Positions 38,270-49,500 of a stretch of DNA of 64,000 bases are shown here, piece by piece; the first letter of the stretch is position 1; the number at the start of each line of letters is the position of its first letter. The position numbers were made by a program, and so were the translations under genes. Source of the DNA: Corallococcus macrosporus (lineage in GTDB: Bacteria; Myxococcota; Myxococcia; Myxococcales; Myxococcaceae); contig NZ_JAFIMU010000004.1 in NCBI RefSeq assembly GCF_017302985.1, positions 372,001 through 436,000 on the forward strand. The letters run 5' to 3'. The notes under the pieces are model-generated. The model was not told the DNA's origin. It saw only the letters and a program-made list of their open reading frames with translations, and did not search any database.

Positions 38270-38411
38270 TGTGGGAGACGCCCGCCAGTGGCTTCACGCT
38301 GGCGGCGCGGCTCGGGAAGATGCGAACCTTGTGAGCCCCTCGCTTTCCAGGGCGGGGGCCCACCATGCGGAAACACCAGTGGGCCTTGGGAAGGCCCCAC
38401 GTGGAGGCAGG

Positions 38412-38678
38412 ATGCGGAAGTGGCTGATGCTGTGCGTGACGTTGTCGGTGGCCCCGGCCTTCGCCCAGGACGAGGGCGGCAAGGCGCAGGGTGAGGGTGG
38501 CGGCGCCAAGATGCAGAAGACGACCAGCGTCGACTTCGAGGACGACACCATCGAGGGTGACCTCACGAAGCCGGATGGCGAGTACGTCGAGGCGCGCAAG
38601 ACCGTGAAGCACTCCAACCTCATCCGCATCCGCGAAGACTTCGAGGACAAGGTGATGCAGTCCGTGGGCGAGCTGTAA
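38412..38678 (+). CDS. gltF: small periplasmic gliding motility protein GltF (CglF)
   Basis: 88 aa. The ATG at 38412 (GGAGG 4-5 nt upstream) starts a type I signal peptide, MRKWLMLCVTLSVAPAFA, leaving about 70 residues: a Gly/Gln/Lys-rich start, then an acidic stretch VDFEDDTIEGDLTKPDGEYV and a helical end. Size, signal and position between gltE and gltG fit GltF, which I recall as identical to CglF. CglF is stimulatable in M. xanthus: cells lacking it are rescued by contact with donors. The fold is unknown. Confidence 0.87.
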   Translation: MRKWLMLCVTLSVAPAFAQDEGGKAQGEGGGAKMQKTTSVDFEDDTIEGDLTKPDGEYVEARKTVKHSNLIRIREDFEDKVMQSVGEL

Positions 38679-38766
38679 TCCCCCCTCCACGAACTGAAAT
38701 CCGGCGGCGGGAACCTTCCGCCGGCACCGTTGTCCAAGAAGCGCAAAGCCCTACCGGGAGCCCCCC

Positions 38767-40743
38767 ATGGCCGTACCCCTGACACTCAAGGTCTTCAAGG
38801 GCGACACACTGGTCGCCTCCAAGGACTACGAGCGCGACATCATCAAGATTGGCCGTCTGTCCTCCGCGCACCTGTGCCTGGAGGATGACAAGGTCAGCCG
38901 CATCCACTCCGTCATCGAAGTGGCCGCCGACGGCTCCATGTCCATCATCGACATGGGCAGCGTCGAGGGCACCTACGTCAACGGCAAGCGCGTCAACAAG
39001 GGGCAGGTCTCCTTCGGTGACGAGGTCCGCGTGGGCGGCACCACCATCCGTCTGGAGAACCCGGCCGCTGTCGCCGCGGTGAACCTGGCCGCCGCCGTCG
39101 CGCAGGCGGACGCGCCCACGGACAAGAACCCCACCATCGCGCCCGTGGCCCCCGCCGCCGCCATCGCGCAGGCCGTCGCCGCTCCGGCGCCCGCCGCCGC
39201 TCCGGTGGCCGCGCCCGTCGCGCCGCCCGCGCCCGCCGCCGCGCTGGACGCGTCCGTCGCGCCCACGCAGAAGAACGCCGTGGCGCCCGCCCGCGCTCCC
39301 AAGGCGAAGGCCGTGCCCGTGGAGGACGACGCGCACGAGGAGCAGGACGCCGCGCCGCGCGTGCGCACCGTGAAGAAGACGAAGTCCAACGGCCCGCAGG
39401 GCGTGTCGCTGCGCCTGCTCTGGGGCGACCAGCGCGTGGGCGAGTTCTTCGTGCCCCCCGGCGCGAAGAAGGGCTTCACGGTCGGCACCGCCAAGGGCGT
39501 GGACTTCGTGATGGGTGACGCCAAGCTGGGCGCCCCCTCCTTCGAGGTGCTGCGCACCGACGGCCAGTCCTTCAGCGTGCGCTTCGCGCGCAAGATGAAG
39601 GGCGAGCTCACCCGCAAGGGCGAGACGCTGGACCTGGAAGCGGTGATGGAGTCCGGCAAGGCCTCCCAGGACGGCGATGCGTACGCGCTGAACCTGGAGG
39701 CGGACGACTTCGTCTGGGTGGACCTGGGCGGCCTCACGCTGGAGGCGCAGTTCCAGCCGGTGCCCAAGCGCGTCGCCGTGCCCATCGGCGAGAACATCGA
39801 CTACACGGCGCTCAACATCTTCCTGGTGATGTTCTTCATCGGGACCGCGTTCGTCATCCACTCCATGAACCAGAGTGGGGAAGGGGACGAGTACGCGGAT
39901 GAGCTCGCGGGCAACGACGCGCGCATCGCGAAGCTGATCATCAAGCCTCCGGAGACCCAGAAGAACAAGTTCCTGGAGAAGCTGAACCAGCAGAAGGAGA
40001 AGAAGTCGGGCGAGATGGCCCAGAAGTCCCGCGGCGACGAGGGCCAGATGGGCAAGAAGGACGCGCCCAAGTCCAACAACCGCACCGCCCCCAAGGGCGA
40101 CCCGAACAAGAAGGACGAGGCGCGCGCCCTCACCGCGAAGATCTTCGGCGGCGGCAAGGGCGGCATCTCCACCATCTTCGGCAAGGCGGGCCTGGGCGGC
40201 GAGCTCAAGAGCGCCATGGGCAACATGTTCGGCGCCAAGGCGGGCGACGCGGGCGGCTTCGGCGGCCTGGGCCTGCGCGGCAGCGGCGGTGGCGGCGGCG
40301 GCACCGGTGACAGCATCGGCATCGGCGGCATCGGCACCAAGGGCCGTGGCGGCGGCAGCGGCAGCTACGGCACCGGCGTGGGCACGCTCGGCGGCAAGCA
40401 GAGCGTGGACGTGGGCATCACCTCGTCGGATCCGGAGGTCATGGGCTCGCTGGACAAGGAGCTCATCCGCCAGGTCATCCAGCGCAACCGCGGGCAGATC
40501 CGCTACTGCTACGAGAGCCTGCTCAACCGCTTCCCCAAGCTGGGCGGCAAGGTGTCCGTGAAGTTCGTCATCAGCGCCAACGGCTCGGTGGCCACGTCCA
40601 ACGTCGCGCAGTCCACGGCGGGCAACTCGGACCTGGAGACCTGTGTGGCGGGCCGCGTGCGCACCTGGAAGTTCCCGGAGCCCAAGGGTGGAGGCTCCGT
40701 GATCGTCACCTACCCGTTCATCTTCAAGCAGGCCGGTGACTGA
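38767..40743 (+). CDS. gltG: inner-membrane FHA/TonB-like gliding motility protein GltG (PglI)
   Basis: 658 aa; GGGAG about 10 nt before the ATG at 38767. Domains: an N-terminal FHA domain (about 5-97: KIGRLSSAHLCL, VSRIHSVIE, EGTYVNGKRV); an Ala/Pro-rich spacer; a second beta-rich FHA-like region (about 215-335); one transmembrane helix (NIFLVMFFIGTAFVIHSM, about 355-372); a Lys-rich then Gly-rich periplasmic linker (about 495-550); and the C-terminal AgmX/PglI-type domain (IRQVIQRNRGQIRYCYESLL ... LETCVAGRVRTWKF). The cytoplasmic FHA suggests phospho-dependent partner binding, while the TonB-like end would reach periplasmic or outer-membrane parts. Confidence 0.94.
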   Translation: MAVPLTLKVFKGDTLVASKDYERDIIKIGRLSSAHLCLEDDKVSRIHSVIEVAADGSMSIIDMGSVEGTYVNGKRVNKGQVSFGDEVRVGGTTIRLENPAAVAAVNLAAAVAQADAPTDKNPTIAPVAPAAAIAQAVAAPAPAAAPVAAPVAPPAPAAALDASVAPTQKNAVAPARAPKAKAVPVEDDAHEEQDAAPRVRTVKKTKSNGPQGVSLRLLWGDQRVGEFFVPPGAKKGFTVGTAKGVDFVMGDAKLGAPSFEVLRTDGQSFSVRFARKMKGELTRKGETLDLEAVMESGKASQDGDAYALNLEADDFVWVDLGGLTLEAQFQPVPKRVAVPIGENIDYTALNIFLVMFFIGTAFVIHSMNQSGEGDEYADELAGNDARIAKLIIKPPETQKNKFLEKLNQQKEKKSGEMAQKSRGDEGQMGKKDAPKSNNRTAPKGDPNKKDEARALTAKIFGGGKGGISTIFGKAGLGGELKSAMGNMFGAKAGDAGGFGGLGLRGSGGGGGGTGDSIGIGGIGTKGRGGGSGSYGTGVGTLGGKQSVDVGITSSDPEVMGSLDKELIRQVIQRNRGQIRYCYESLLNRFPKLGGKVSVKFVISANGSVATSNVAQSTAGNSDLETCVAGRVRTWKFPEPKGGGSVIVTYPFIFKQAGD

Positions 40744-40859
40744 CGTAGAATCAACACATCCGTAATCGCCGCGGGCGGTCCTGGAGACAGGGCTGCCCGC
40801 TTCTTCAATTCACCCCTCCCGTCCCCGCGGGAGGCCTGCCCCCCACCAGGCCGCCTTCC

Positions 40860-41498
40860 ATGCAGAAACTTGCTCCTCTTGCCCTGAGCGCCGCCCTCTT
40901 TCTTCCCGCGATCGCGGGCGCCCAGGACACCCCCAGCGCCGGTTCCAACGCGATGAAGGACCGGCCCGCGGTGACCTTCAACGAGGTCGAGCGCGGTGTG
41001 TACTTCGGCGTGTACGGCGGTCCCTCGTGGATCACCAACCCGCCCGCGGACTCCGGCCCGCGGCCCTTCTCCTCCGGCCAGATGGCCCAGGTGGAGCTGG
41101 GCGTGGACCTGGGAGAGCGCCTGTCCCTGGGCGTCTTCTTCATGGGCTCCGCCAACCGCGCGGGCACCGAATACGTCGGCTACTCGCAGGGCGCCGCCTC
41201 CGGTGACTTCACCATGCTGGTGCCTGGCGCCGTGGCGCGCGCCCGTCTGGTGGGCTTCGCCGACAGCCAGGAGGTCAAGCGGACGTGGATCTACGCCCGT
41301 GTCGGCGTGGGCTACGCGATGTTCTCTCCCAAGAAGCTCCTCCCGGATTCCGACATTCTTGTGTTTGCCGGGCCCGGAGTGGAGTACTACACGCGGCTGC
41401 GCCACTTCTCGGTGGGGCTGGAGGTCGTGGGGAACTACCTCGCCTCCAAGGGCGCCTTCGGGTTCGCGGTGGCGCCCAACATTCGCTACGCGTTCTAG
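40860..41498 (+). CDS. gltH: outer-membrane beta-barrel gliding motility protein GltH (CglE)
   Basis: 212 aa. Signal peptide MQKLAPLALSAALFLPAIAGA. The mature protein alternates amphipathic strands (RGVYFGVYGGPSWI; MAQVELGVDLGERLSLGVFF; TWIYARVGVGYAMF; HFSVGLEVVGNYLA) and ends in Tyr-Ala-Phe, the outer-membrane-barrel C-terminal signature. By position and type it is GltH, which I recall as the stimulatable CglE protein. It is followed 12 bp later by the agnA-like gene and preceded by gltG with a 116-bp gap. Confidence 0.87.
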   Translation: MQKLAPLALSAALFLPAIAGAQDTPSAGSNAMKDRPAVTFNEVERGVYFGVYGGPSWITNPPADSGPRPFSSGQMAQVELGVDLGERLSLGVFFMGSANRAGTEYVGYSQGAASGDFTMLVPGAVARARLVGFADSQEVKRTWIYARVGVGYAMFSPKKLLPDSDILVFAGPGVEYYTRLRHFSVGLEVVGNYLASKGAFGFAVAPNIRYAF

Positions 41499-41510
41499 CG
41501 GGAGATTCAC

Positions 41511-43415
41511 GTGGCTCAGGAGAATGGAAGCGGTGGATCGCGTCCGGGTGGACGCGGTCCGAACGGGGGCGCGCCGGGCCAGGGGCCCCGTCGTGACGGA
41601 CCGGGAGGCTTCGGCGGTCGTGGCGGTCCTGGTGGTCCTGGCGGCGGCCGGGGTGAAGGGCGCGGCCGAGGTGAAGGCCGTGGCCGTGATCGCGACGCGG
41701 GCCCTGTCGGCCCGGGCCAGCGCGTCATCGCCGAGCTGAGCGTCCTGGAGAAGGCGCTCTCCAAGAACGACTTCGGGGCGGAGAAGGGTCCGCTGGAGGC
41801 CATCGTCCGCTCGCTGCGGCCCATGAACCTCAAGTCGCTGGACGACCTGGACCTCAACACGCGTGGCCGCCTCATCACCACGCTCCTGCGCGTCCAGCGT
41901 CAGCCGAAGCCGGCCCTGCCGGAAGCGGGCGCTGAGGGCGCGGCACCGGAGGCTGGCGCCTCCACGGAAGCCGCTCCCGCCGAGGCTCCGGCCGCGGAAG
42001 GCGCGGCCGAGGGTGCCACGCCGGCCGAAGGGGGCGCGCCCGCCGAGGCGGCTCCCGCGGCTCCGGCCGTGGATCCCGCCAAGGAGAAGCACGCGGCCTG
42101 GGTGGACGTGATGGCGCTGGTGGGCCGTGTCTGGCGGGCCGCGGGTGACGCGGACCGTTCGCAGGCGGCCTTCGCGCTGAGCGGCCGCGAGCCGACGCCG
42201 GAGCCCGCGGCCCCGGCCCGTGAGGAGCGCGCCGAGCGTCCTCCGCGCGGTGACCGTCCGGAGCGTGGCGAGCGCGGCGAGCGTCCGCCCCGTGGGGACC
42301 GTCCTCCGCGCGGCGAGCGTCCGGAGCGCGGCGCGGCCGGTGAGCGGCGCGAGCGTCCGCCCCGGGGCGAGCGTCCGGAGCGTGGCGAGCGTCCTCCGCG
42401 CGGTGAGCGCCCCGAGCGCGCGCCGATGCCGGAGCTGACGGGCGACTGGAAGGAGCAGGCGACCCAGCTGGAAGGCATGGGCCGCACGCGCGACGCCGCG
42501 CGCCTGCACGAGCGCAACAACAGCTTCGCGGACGCCACCCGCCTGTTCGAGGCGGGCGGTGACCTGAAGAGCGCGCTGCGCACGGCGCTGTCCGGCCAGG
42601 ACAACGACGCGGCCCGCCGCCTCGTGGGCACGCTGCCCGCGGATCAGATCGGCCCGACGCTGGAGAAGGCGGGCGCGTACGAGCTGCTCATGGAGCACTA
42701 CGTCGCCAAGGCCGACTTCGAGAACGTCGCCCGCCTGTACGAGCGCGCGCGGCAGTTCGACCAGGCGGCCCTCGCGTACGAGCGCGCGAACAAGCTGACC
42801 CTGGCGCGCAAGGCGTACGAGCGCGCCCGCGACATGGCCAGCGCCAACCGCATCCGGGGCATGGAGGTGAAGGCCCTGGTGGAGCGCGGCGACCGGCTGG
42901 GCGCGGCGACCCTGCTGGTGGCGGTGGGCCAGCGGCGCGAGGCGGTGGAGGTGCTGAGCCCCCTGCCTCCTCCGAAGGCGTTCCACTTCATGCAGCGGCT
43001 CACCCTGGAGGACGAGGCCAAGGAACTCGCGCAGCGCGAGCTGGCCCGCGCCGAACAGGAGCAGAAGCCGGCCGGCCGCGCCCGGTGGCTGGAGCTCCTG
43101 GGTGACACGGCCGCCGCCGCGGAGACGTGGACGCAGGCGGGCCGCAAGGACAAGGCGCTGCCCCTCTACGAGAAGCTCGGTGGGGAACACCTGCCCCGCG
43201 CCGCGCAGATCGCGGAGGAGCTGCAGCAGCGTGACAAGGCCATCGCCCTGTACACGCAGCTCAACGACACCGCGGGCGTGGAGCGCGCGAAGGCCCTCCC
43301 CGAGGCCCCCGCGACGCCTCCCGCCGGCAGCACGCCGGACGCCGGTGACGACGCGGATTCCGCGGCGTCTCCGGCGGAAAATGCTTCCTCGGCTGGCGAG
43401 CAAGAAAGCCAATAA
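41511..43415 (+). CDS. AgnA-like TPR protein with RGG-rich disordered regions
   Basis: 634 aa from GTG at 41511 (GGGAG about 8 nt upstream). No signal peptide, so likely cytoplasmic. Order: a Gly/Arg-rich N-terminus (about 7-60, several RGG/RG units such as GGRGGPGGPGGGRGEGRGRG); a short helical domain (VIAELSVLEKALSKNDFGAE); an Ala/Glu/Pro-rich linker; a conserved segment; a 65-residue Arg/Pro/Gly/Glu repeat (about 240-305); then TPR-like helices (about 315-590; FENVARLYERARQFDQAALA) and an acidic tail. Position between gltH and gltI corresponds to the gene I recall as agnA in M. xanthus; I leave the symbol empty because I am less sure of it. Confidence 0.88.
   Translation: MAQENGSGGSRPGGRGPNGGAPGQGPRRDGPGGFGGRGGPGGPGGGRGEGRGRGEGRGRDRDAGPVGPGQRVIAELSVLEKALSKNDFGAEKGPLEAIVRSLRPMNLKSLDDLDLNTRGRLITTLLRVQRQPKPALPEAGAEGAAPEAGASTEAAPAEAPAAEGAAEGATPAEGGAPAEAAPAAPAVDPAKEKHAAWVDVMALVGRVWRAAGDADRSQAAFALSGREPTPEPAAPAREERAERPPRGDRPERGERGERPPRGDRPPRGERPERGAAGERRERPPRGERPERGERPPRGERPERAPMPELTGDWKEQATQLEGMGRTRDAARLHERNNSFADATRLFEAGGDLKSALRTALSGQDNDAARRLVGTLPADQIGPTLEKAGAYELLMEHYVAKADFENVARLYERARQFDQAALAYERANKLTLARKAYERARDMASANRIRGMEVKALVERGDRLGAATLLVAVGQRREAVEVLSPLPPPKAFHFMQRLTLEDEAKELAQRELARAEQEQKPAGRARWLELLGDTAAAAETWTQAGRKDKALPLYEKLGGEHLPRAAQIAEELQQRDKAIALYTQLNDTAGVERAKALPEAPATPPAGSTPDAGDDADSAASPAENASSAGEQESQ
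42231..42425 (+). repeat. Arg-Pro-Pro-Arg-Gly-Glu repeats in the agnA-like gene
   Basis: Irregular repeats of about 6-12 codons read RPPRGDRPERGERGE, RPPRGDRPPRGERPERG, RPPRGERPERGE. The DNA is correspondingly repetitive (CGTCCTCCGCGCGGTGA and variants). It stays in frame and is part of the coding sequence. Confidence 0.8.
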
Positions 43416-43521
43416 TTCCCGTCGGTTGACGGGTTTTGCATGATTGCCCGGGGGCGCCCGTGGCCGGTACACTCCGGCCGCTGGCGCCCTCGTTTCATTC
43501 CCCCTTTGGCCAACGAGCATC

Positions 43522-46500
43522 ATGGAACAGCCTTCCGCCCCTGCGCGTCCCACGCTGCGTGTGACCGACGACCGCTCCTTCGTTGAAACCGAAGCGGCCC
43601 TGGAGAAGACGGGTCGTGTCGAGGAGCTGATCCGCCTGTACGAAGGGCGCTCGCGGGACGTTCCCACGGAGGAGGCAGCGCGCCTCTTGTGCCGCGCGGC
43701 GGAGCTGGCCCACGAGCGTCAGCGCAACGTGTCGCGCGCGGAGGACCTGCTCAAGCGCGCGCTGCTCGTCGCGAAGGACCCGATGCCCGCGCTGCGCGGG
43801 CTCAAGCGGCTGCATGAGATCCGCCAGGATTCGTCGTCGCTGGTGGACGTGCTGGAGCGGCTGGGCGCCGCGACGCAGGGCGAGGAGAGCGCGGCCCACT
43901 ACCTAAAGGCCGCGGACCTCTACGAGCAGAAGCTCTTCCGGCGCGACCGCGCGGTGCTGTGCCTGCAGCGCGCCGCGCGGGTGAAGCCGGACCGCGCGAC
44001 GTTCCGGCGCGTGCGCCAGCTGCTGCTCTCCGAGGAGCGCTTCCAGCCCGCCTTCGAGGCGCTGCAGCGTGAGCGCGCCGCGATGGGCGACGCGGGCATG
44101 GCGGAGGAGTACGCCGCGCTCGCGGAGCGGCTGGTGGACGACCCCACCGAGCACGTGCTGGCGCAGCAGGTGCTGGACGTGGCGCGGGAGCTGGATCCGC
44201 AGAACGCGCGCGCGGACAAGGCCGCCCGCGCGATGCAGCGCTTCGAGCAGGTGTGGCGCGACAAGGTGCGCATGCTGCGCGGCATGTCGCTGGAGGAGCG
44301 CGACCGCAAGAGCGCCGCGCGCCTGTCGCTGCTCGTGGCGAAGCTGTTCGCCTGGTACGACCCTGGCTCCGCCGCCAAGGTGAAGGAGGCGCTGGACCGC
44401 TGCTTCCTCCTGTGGCCGGGCATGCCGGAAGCGCTGACGCTCATCGAGCGGATGGCGGGGCGCGCGGGCGACTACGGCCCGGCCATCACCCAGCTTGAGG
44501 CGATGGCGGGCGAGGCGCGCGACCGCACGGCGCAGGTGGACCTGTGGCTGCGCGTGGGCACGCTCAAGCTGGGCCGGATGAACGACGCGGCCGGTGCGCT
44601 GGCCGCCTTCGAGAAGGCCGTGGCGGCGGATGCGTCGCGCGCGGACGCGGCCAGCCTGGCCGCGGAGCTGATGCTGGGCCAGGAGCGGTACGCGGACGCG
44701 GTGGCCACGCTGGAGCGCTACCTGGGCACGGTGAAGGACCGCGCGCAGCAGGCCAGCCTGCGCCTGCGCCTGGCGGACCTGTGCATGCAGCAGCTGAAGG
44801 ACGCGGACGCGGCGCGCGCGCACCTGGAGGCGGCGCTCAAGCTGGAGCCCACCAACGCGCTCGCGGCCTTCCAGCTGTCCCGCCTGCTGGCGGAGGACGA
44901 GAAGCTGGATGAAGTCCTGCCGCTGCTGGAGCTGGCCATGCTCGCCCCGCGTCCGCGCGCGGAGCGCGTGGCGTTCTGCGAAGCGCTTGCGCTGATGTTC
45001 GAGGAGCAGGAGAACGCGCGCGGCGCCTTCGAGGTGCTGGCGCGCGCGCTGGAGCTGGAGCCGGGCCGGCCGCTGCTGCTCAACACGGTGGTGGAGCACG
45101 CGGAGAAGGCCAACGCGCAGCCGGCGCTGGCCCATGCGCTGTTGCGCGCGGCGCAGGGGGCGACGCCTCCGGCCGTGGCGGTGGCGCTGTGGCGGCACCT
45201 GGCGCAGCTGCTCCAGGGCCCGCTGGCGGACCCCGTGAGGGCGGAGGCCGCGTGGCGCGAGGTGCTCTCACGCGTGCCGGGTGACTCCGTGGCGAGCGAG
45301 GCGGTGAAGTCGCTGCAGGCGGCCGCGGCGCTGGCGGATGATCCGAAGACGCGGCTGGAGACGGACATCGCGCGTCGCGAGGCCTCCGGTGCCTCGCCCG
45401 TGGAGCTGGAGCCGTTCGTGCGCCAGTGGGTGCAGCTGGCGCCCGAGGACACCCAGGCGGTGCAGCGGCTCCAGGCGCTGTGCGTGGCGCTGTCGAAGTT
45501 CGACGAGGCGGCGACGCTGGCGGGGAAGCTGGCGCAGCTCTCGGAGTCCCAGCTCGAGCGCAACGAGTGGACCGCGCGGCAGGCGAAGCTGTACGCGGAG
45601 CGGCTCAACCGTCAGGAGGACGCGGCGGACCTGTTCCTCGCGCTGCTGGCGGAGAACGTGTCCACGGGCGTGGTGGTGGGCGGTCTGGAGCGGCTGGCGG
45701 CCGGAGGCGTGCGCACGGCGGCGCTGACGGAGGCCCTGGCGAACCACTACGGCCGCACGGGTGACCACCAGCGGCAGGTGGCGGCGCTCCAGCAGCAGCT
45801 GGACTCCACGACGGACGCGGCCACGCGCAAGCGGCTGCTGACGGTGCTGGCCAGCATCCACGAGAAGCAGCTCGCGGACAGCCGCGCCGCCTTCGACACG
45901 CGGCTGCGCATGGTGCGCGAGGAGCCGAAGGACGAGGCGGGACGCGCGGAGACGGCGCGTCTGGCGCGCGACCTGTCCGCGCACGCGGAGCTGGGCCGGG
46001 TGCTGCGCACGCTCGCCACGGAGTCCGAGGACCCCATCCTCGCGGTGCAGCTGCTCTCCGAGGCGTCGGTGCTGGCGGAGGAGGGCGGCATGGCGGCGGA
46101 GGCCATCACGGCGCTGGAGGCCGCGCTGTCGCGCTCGCCCGAGTCGCCGCAGGTGCTCCAGCGCCTCGTGCGCCTGTACGGGCGCGCGGGCCGCTCCGCG
46201 GACGCGGAGACGCTGCTGCGCAAGCGCATCCACGCCACGCGCGGGCCGGAGCGGTTGGAGCTGCTCCTGCGGCTCGTGGACCTGAACGTGGAGCTGGGCC
46301 GTCCGCAGCAGGCGGCCGAAGCGCTCCAGGCCGCCATCACGCACGGCGGCGAGGAAGGCCGGCACCTGCCGCGCCTCGCGGAGCTCTACGAGAAGGCCGG
46401 CATGCAGCGCGAGCTGGGGGACACCCTGGCGCGGATGATCGGCCTGGCGGAGACGGCCGGTGACGCCGACCACGTGTCGCGGCTGAAGCTGCGCCGCGCG

Positions 46501-49500
46501 CAGTTGCTGCAGGGCTCGCAGGACGGCAGCGCGGAGGCGGTGCAGAGCTACGCGGACCTCCTGCGGCAGCGTCCGTCGGATCCGGACGCGCTCTCGGCGC
46601 TGGAAGCGATGCTGGCCTCGGGCCCGTCGCGCGAGGCGGCGGCGCGCGCGCTGATCCCCGCGTACGAGCGCACGAAGGAACACCGCAAGCTCGTGGCGAC
46701 GCTGGACGTGCTCGCGGAAGTGGCCCGCGACGACACCGGCCGCGTGCAGGCGCTGCGCCACGCGGCGCAGGTCCACCTGGCGCACCTGCGGCAGCCGGAG
46801 CTGGCGTTCGCGTCGCTCGCGCGCGCGATGCGTCTGGCCCCCGCTGACGGTGGGCTCCGGGCCGCCGCGCGTCAGGCGGCGGAGGACGCGGACTCGCTCG
46901 ACAGCTTCGCGGAGATCCTCTCCGAGCTGACGGAAGAGGGCGACGTGGGCCCCGCGCGCGGAGCGCTGCTGCGCGAGCTGGCGGAGGTGCAGGAGAAGAA
47001 GCTCGACGACCGGCCGGGAGCGGTGAAGGCCCTGCGCGCGTTGCTGGAGCTGGAGCCGGGCAACATCGACAGCCTGCGGGCGCTGCAGCGCCTGCACCGC
47101 GCGGGTGAGGAGTGGGCGGCGCTGGCGGAGGTGCTGGAGAAGCTGGCGGCGGCCATCCAGGAGCCGGCGGATCAGCTCGTGTGCCTGCGTGAGGCCGCGC
47201 TGCTGCACGAGGCGAAGCTCACGGACAAGGAGAGCGCGGCGTCCGCGTGGCGCGCCATCGCGGAGCGCGATCCGGCGCAGCGCGAGGCCGCCACCGCGTT
47301 GGACCGCCTCTACACGGACCTCAACCGTCCCAAGGACCTGGCGTGGACGCTGGCGCTGCGGCGCAACCAGGAGGGCCAGAGCCCGCAGGGGCGTGAGGTG
47401 TCCTTCCGCCTGGCGGAGCTGCTGCGCACGGTGCTGGACGACGCCAACGCGGCGCTCGGCCTCTACAAGCGCATCCTCACCGAGGACCCCGGCCACCCTG
47501 GCGCACGGGCCGCGCTGGAGGCCTGGGTGAAGGCGGCGGTGCCCACGAGCGGCGCGGCGCTGGAGGTGCTGGACAAGGTGCTCGCGCAGGTGGGCGACCA
47601 TGCCCGCCGCGTGGCGCTGCGCGAGACGCGGATGGAGTCCGCGCTCACGGTGGAGAAGATCATCCTCGCCGGGGAGATCCGCCGCATCTACGAGCGCGAC
47701 ATGCAGCAGCCGTCGCTCGCGTTCATGGCGGCGGTGAAGGCGTTCGCCAACGACCTGGACCGCGAGGGCGTGCGTCCGGACCTGGAGCGGCTGGCCCGCG
47801 AGACGGGCAGCCACGAGGTGCTGGCGGAGATCTACGAGAGCGCCGCCGTGGACCTCACCGCCGGGGATCCGGCGATGCTGGACCTGCTGCGCCGCGCGGC
47901 GGAGCTGCGTGAGGGCCTGGATCAGCCCGAGGAGGCCACGCGCCTCTGGAAGAACCTGCTGGCGGACGCGCCGCAGGACCGTCAGGCGCTGGAGGCGCTG
48001 TCCCGGCTCTACGAGAAGGGCCAGAACGCCAAGAGCCTGTCGGAGGTCTACGCCCGCCAGGCGCAGCTCTCCACCGACCCGGAGGCGCGGCTGGGGCTCT
48101 TGCTCAAGGCCGGCGAGGCCTACGCGAGCGCGGGCGAGGACGCGAAGGCCATCGAGGTGCTGCGCTCCGCGCTGGCGATCCGCAAGGTGCCGGAAGGGCT
48201 GCTCGCGCTCGACAAGCTGTACGCCAAGACGCGCCACTTCGTGGAGCAGGCGGACGTGCTGGATCAGCTCGCGGAGCTCGCGCCGGACGAGCCCGGCCGC
48301 CGCGCGTACCTGCTGCGCCGCGCGCAGTTGCTGGAGAAGGAGGTTGGCCCCACCGAGGCGCTGCCGGTGTACCGCCGGCTGCTGGAGCTGTCGCCGGGCG
48401 ATGGCCAGGTGGTGGCGGGCCTGGAGCGCCTGCTCGCGCACGACGGTCCCCGCCTGGAGGCGGCGCGGCTGCTGGAGCCCGTCTACCGCGGCCTCAACGA
48501 CACGCGGAAGCTGGTGGACGTGCTGGAGGTGCTGCTGCCGGGCGTTCCGCCGGAGCAGCGCCTGGAGCGGCTGCAGGAGATCGCCGTCCTGCGCGAGGGC
48601 CTGGGCCAGACGTCGCTGGCCTTCGTCGCGCGCCTGCGCGCGTTCAACGAGCTGCCCGCGGAAGCCGGCGTGCGCGACGAGCTGGAACGGCTCGCGGCGG
48701 ACTCGGGCTCCTTCGAGGAGGTGGCGGCGGCCTACGAGGACCAACTGGAGCGCGACCCCGCGGAGCCCCTGGCGGGCGACCTGTGGCGGCGCCTGGCGGC
48801 CATCTACGACAACCGCCTGAAGCGCTACGACCTGGCAGTGCGCGCGCTGGAGCAGGTGAGCCGGCGCGACCCGATGAACAAGCCGGTGCTGGAGGCCATC
48901 GCCCGCGTGCACCGCCGCACGGGCGCGCACCGCGAGCTGGCGCTCGTCATGCGCCGGCAGGTGGCCGCGGAGACGAATGCGTCCTCGCAGATCAACCTGC
49001 TCTTCGAGCTGGCGCACCTGGCCGAGGAGACGCTGGCGGACAAGTCGCTGGCGGCGCAGGCGTACCGCGAGGTGCTGGATCGCCGGCCGGAGAACGCCAA
49101 CGCGCTGAAGCTGCTGGGCCGCGTGCTCGCGGACATGGAGCGCTGGGCGGAGCTCGCGCAGCACGTCGAGCGTGAGATCCAGATGGCGGACGCGCGCGAT
49201 GCGCAGGAAGAGGCGTCCGACCTCCGCGTGCGCCTGGGCCGGCTGAAGGTGTCCCGCCTGGATGATCCGCGCGGCGCGCTGGAGCTGTACAAGCTGGTGC
49301 TCGCGCGGCGCGCGGGCCACCCGGGCGCGGTGGGCGCGCTGGAGGAACTGGCGCGTTCGGAGAGCCCGCTGCGTGGCGCGGCGGCGAGCGCCCTGGAGCC
49401 CATCTTCGCGTCCGTGGGCAACCACCTGAAGCAGGTGGAGATGCTGGAGTCGCGCGCCTCCGCGGAGGCCGTGCCGCAGGAGCGGGCCGCGCTCTTGCGT

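Noticed and set aside
42231-42425. Possible CRISPR-like short repeats
   Set aside because: Repeat units are irregular, in frame and coding (RPPRGE); there are no spacers or cas genes.
40710-43667. 985-codon antisense frame opposite gltH and the agnA-like gene
   Set aside because: Arg/Gly/Leu low-complexity shadow that crosses two real genes and their intergenic gap.
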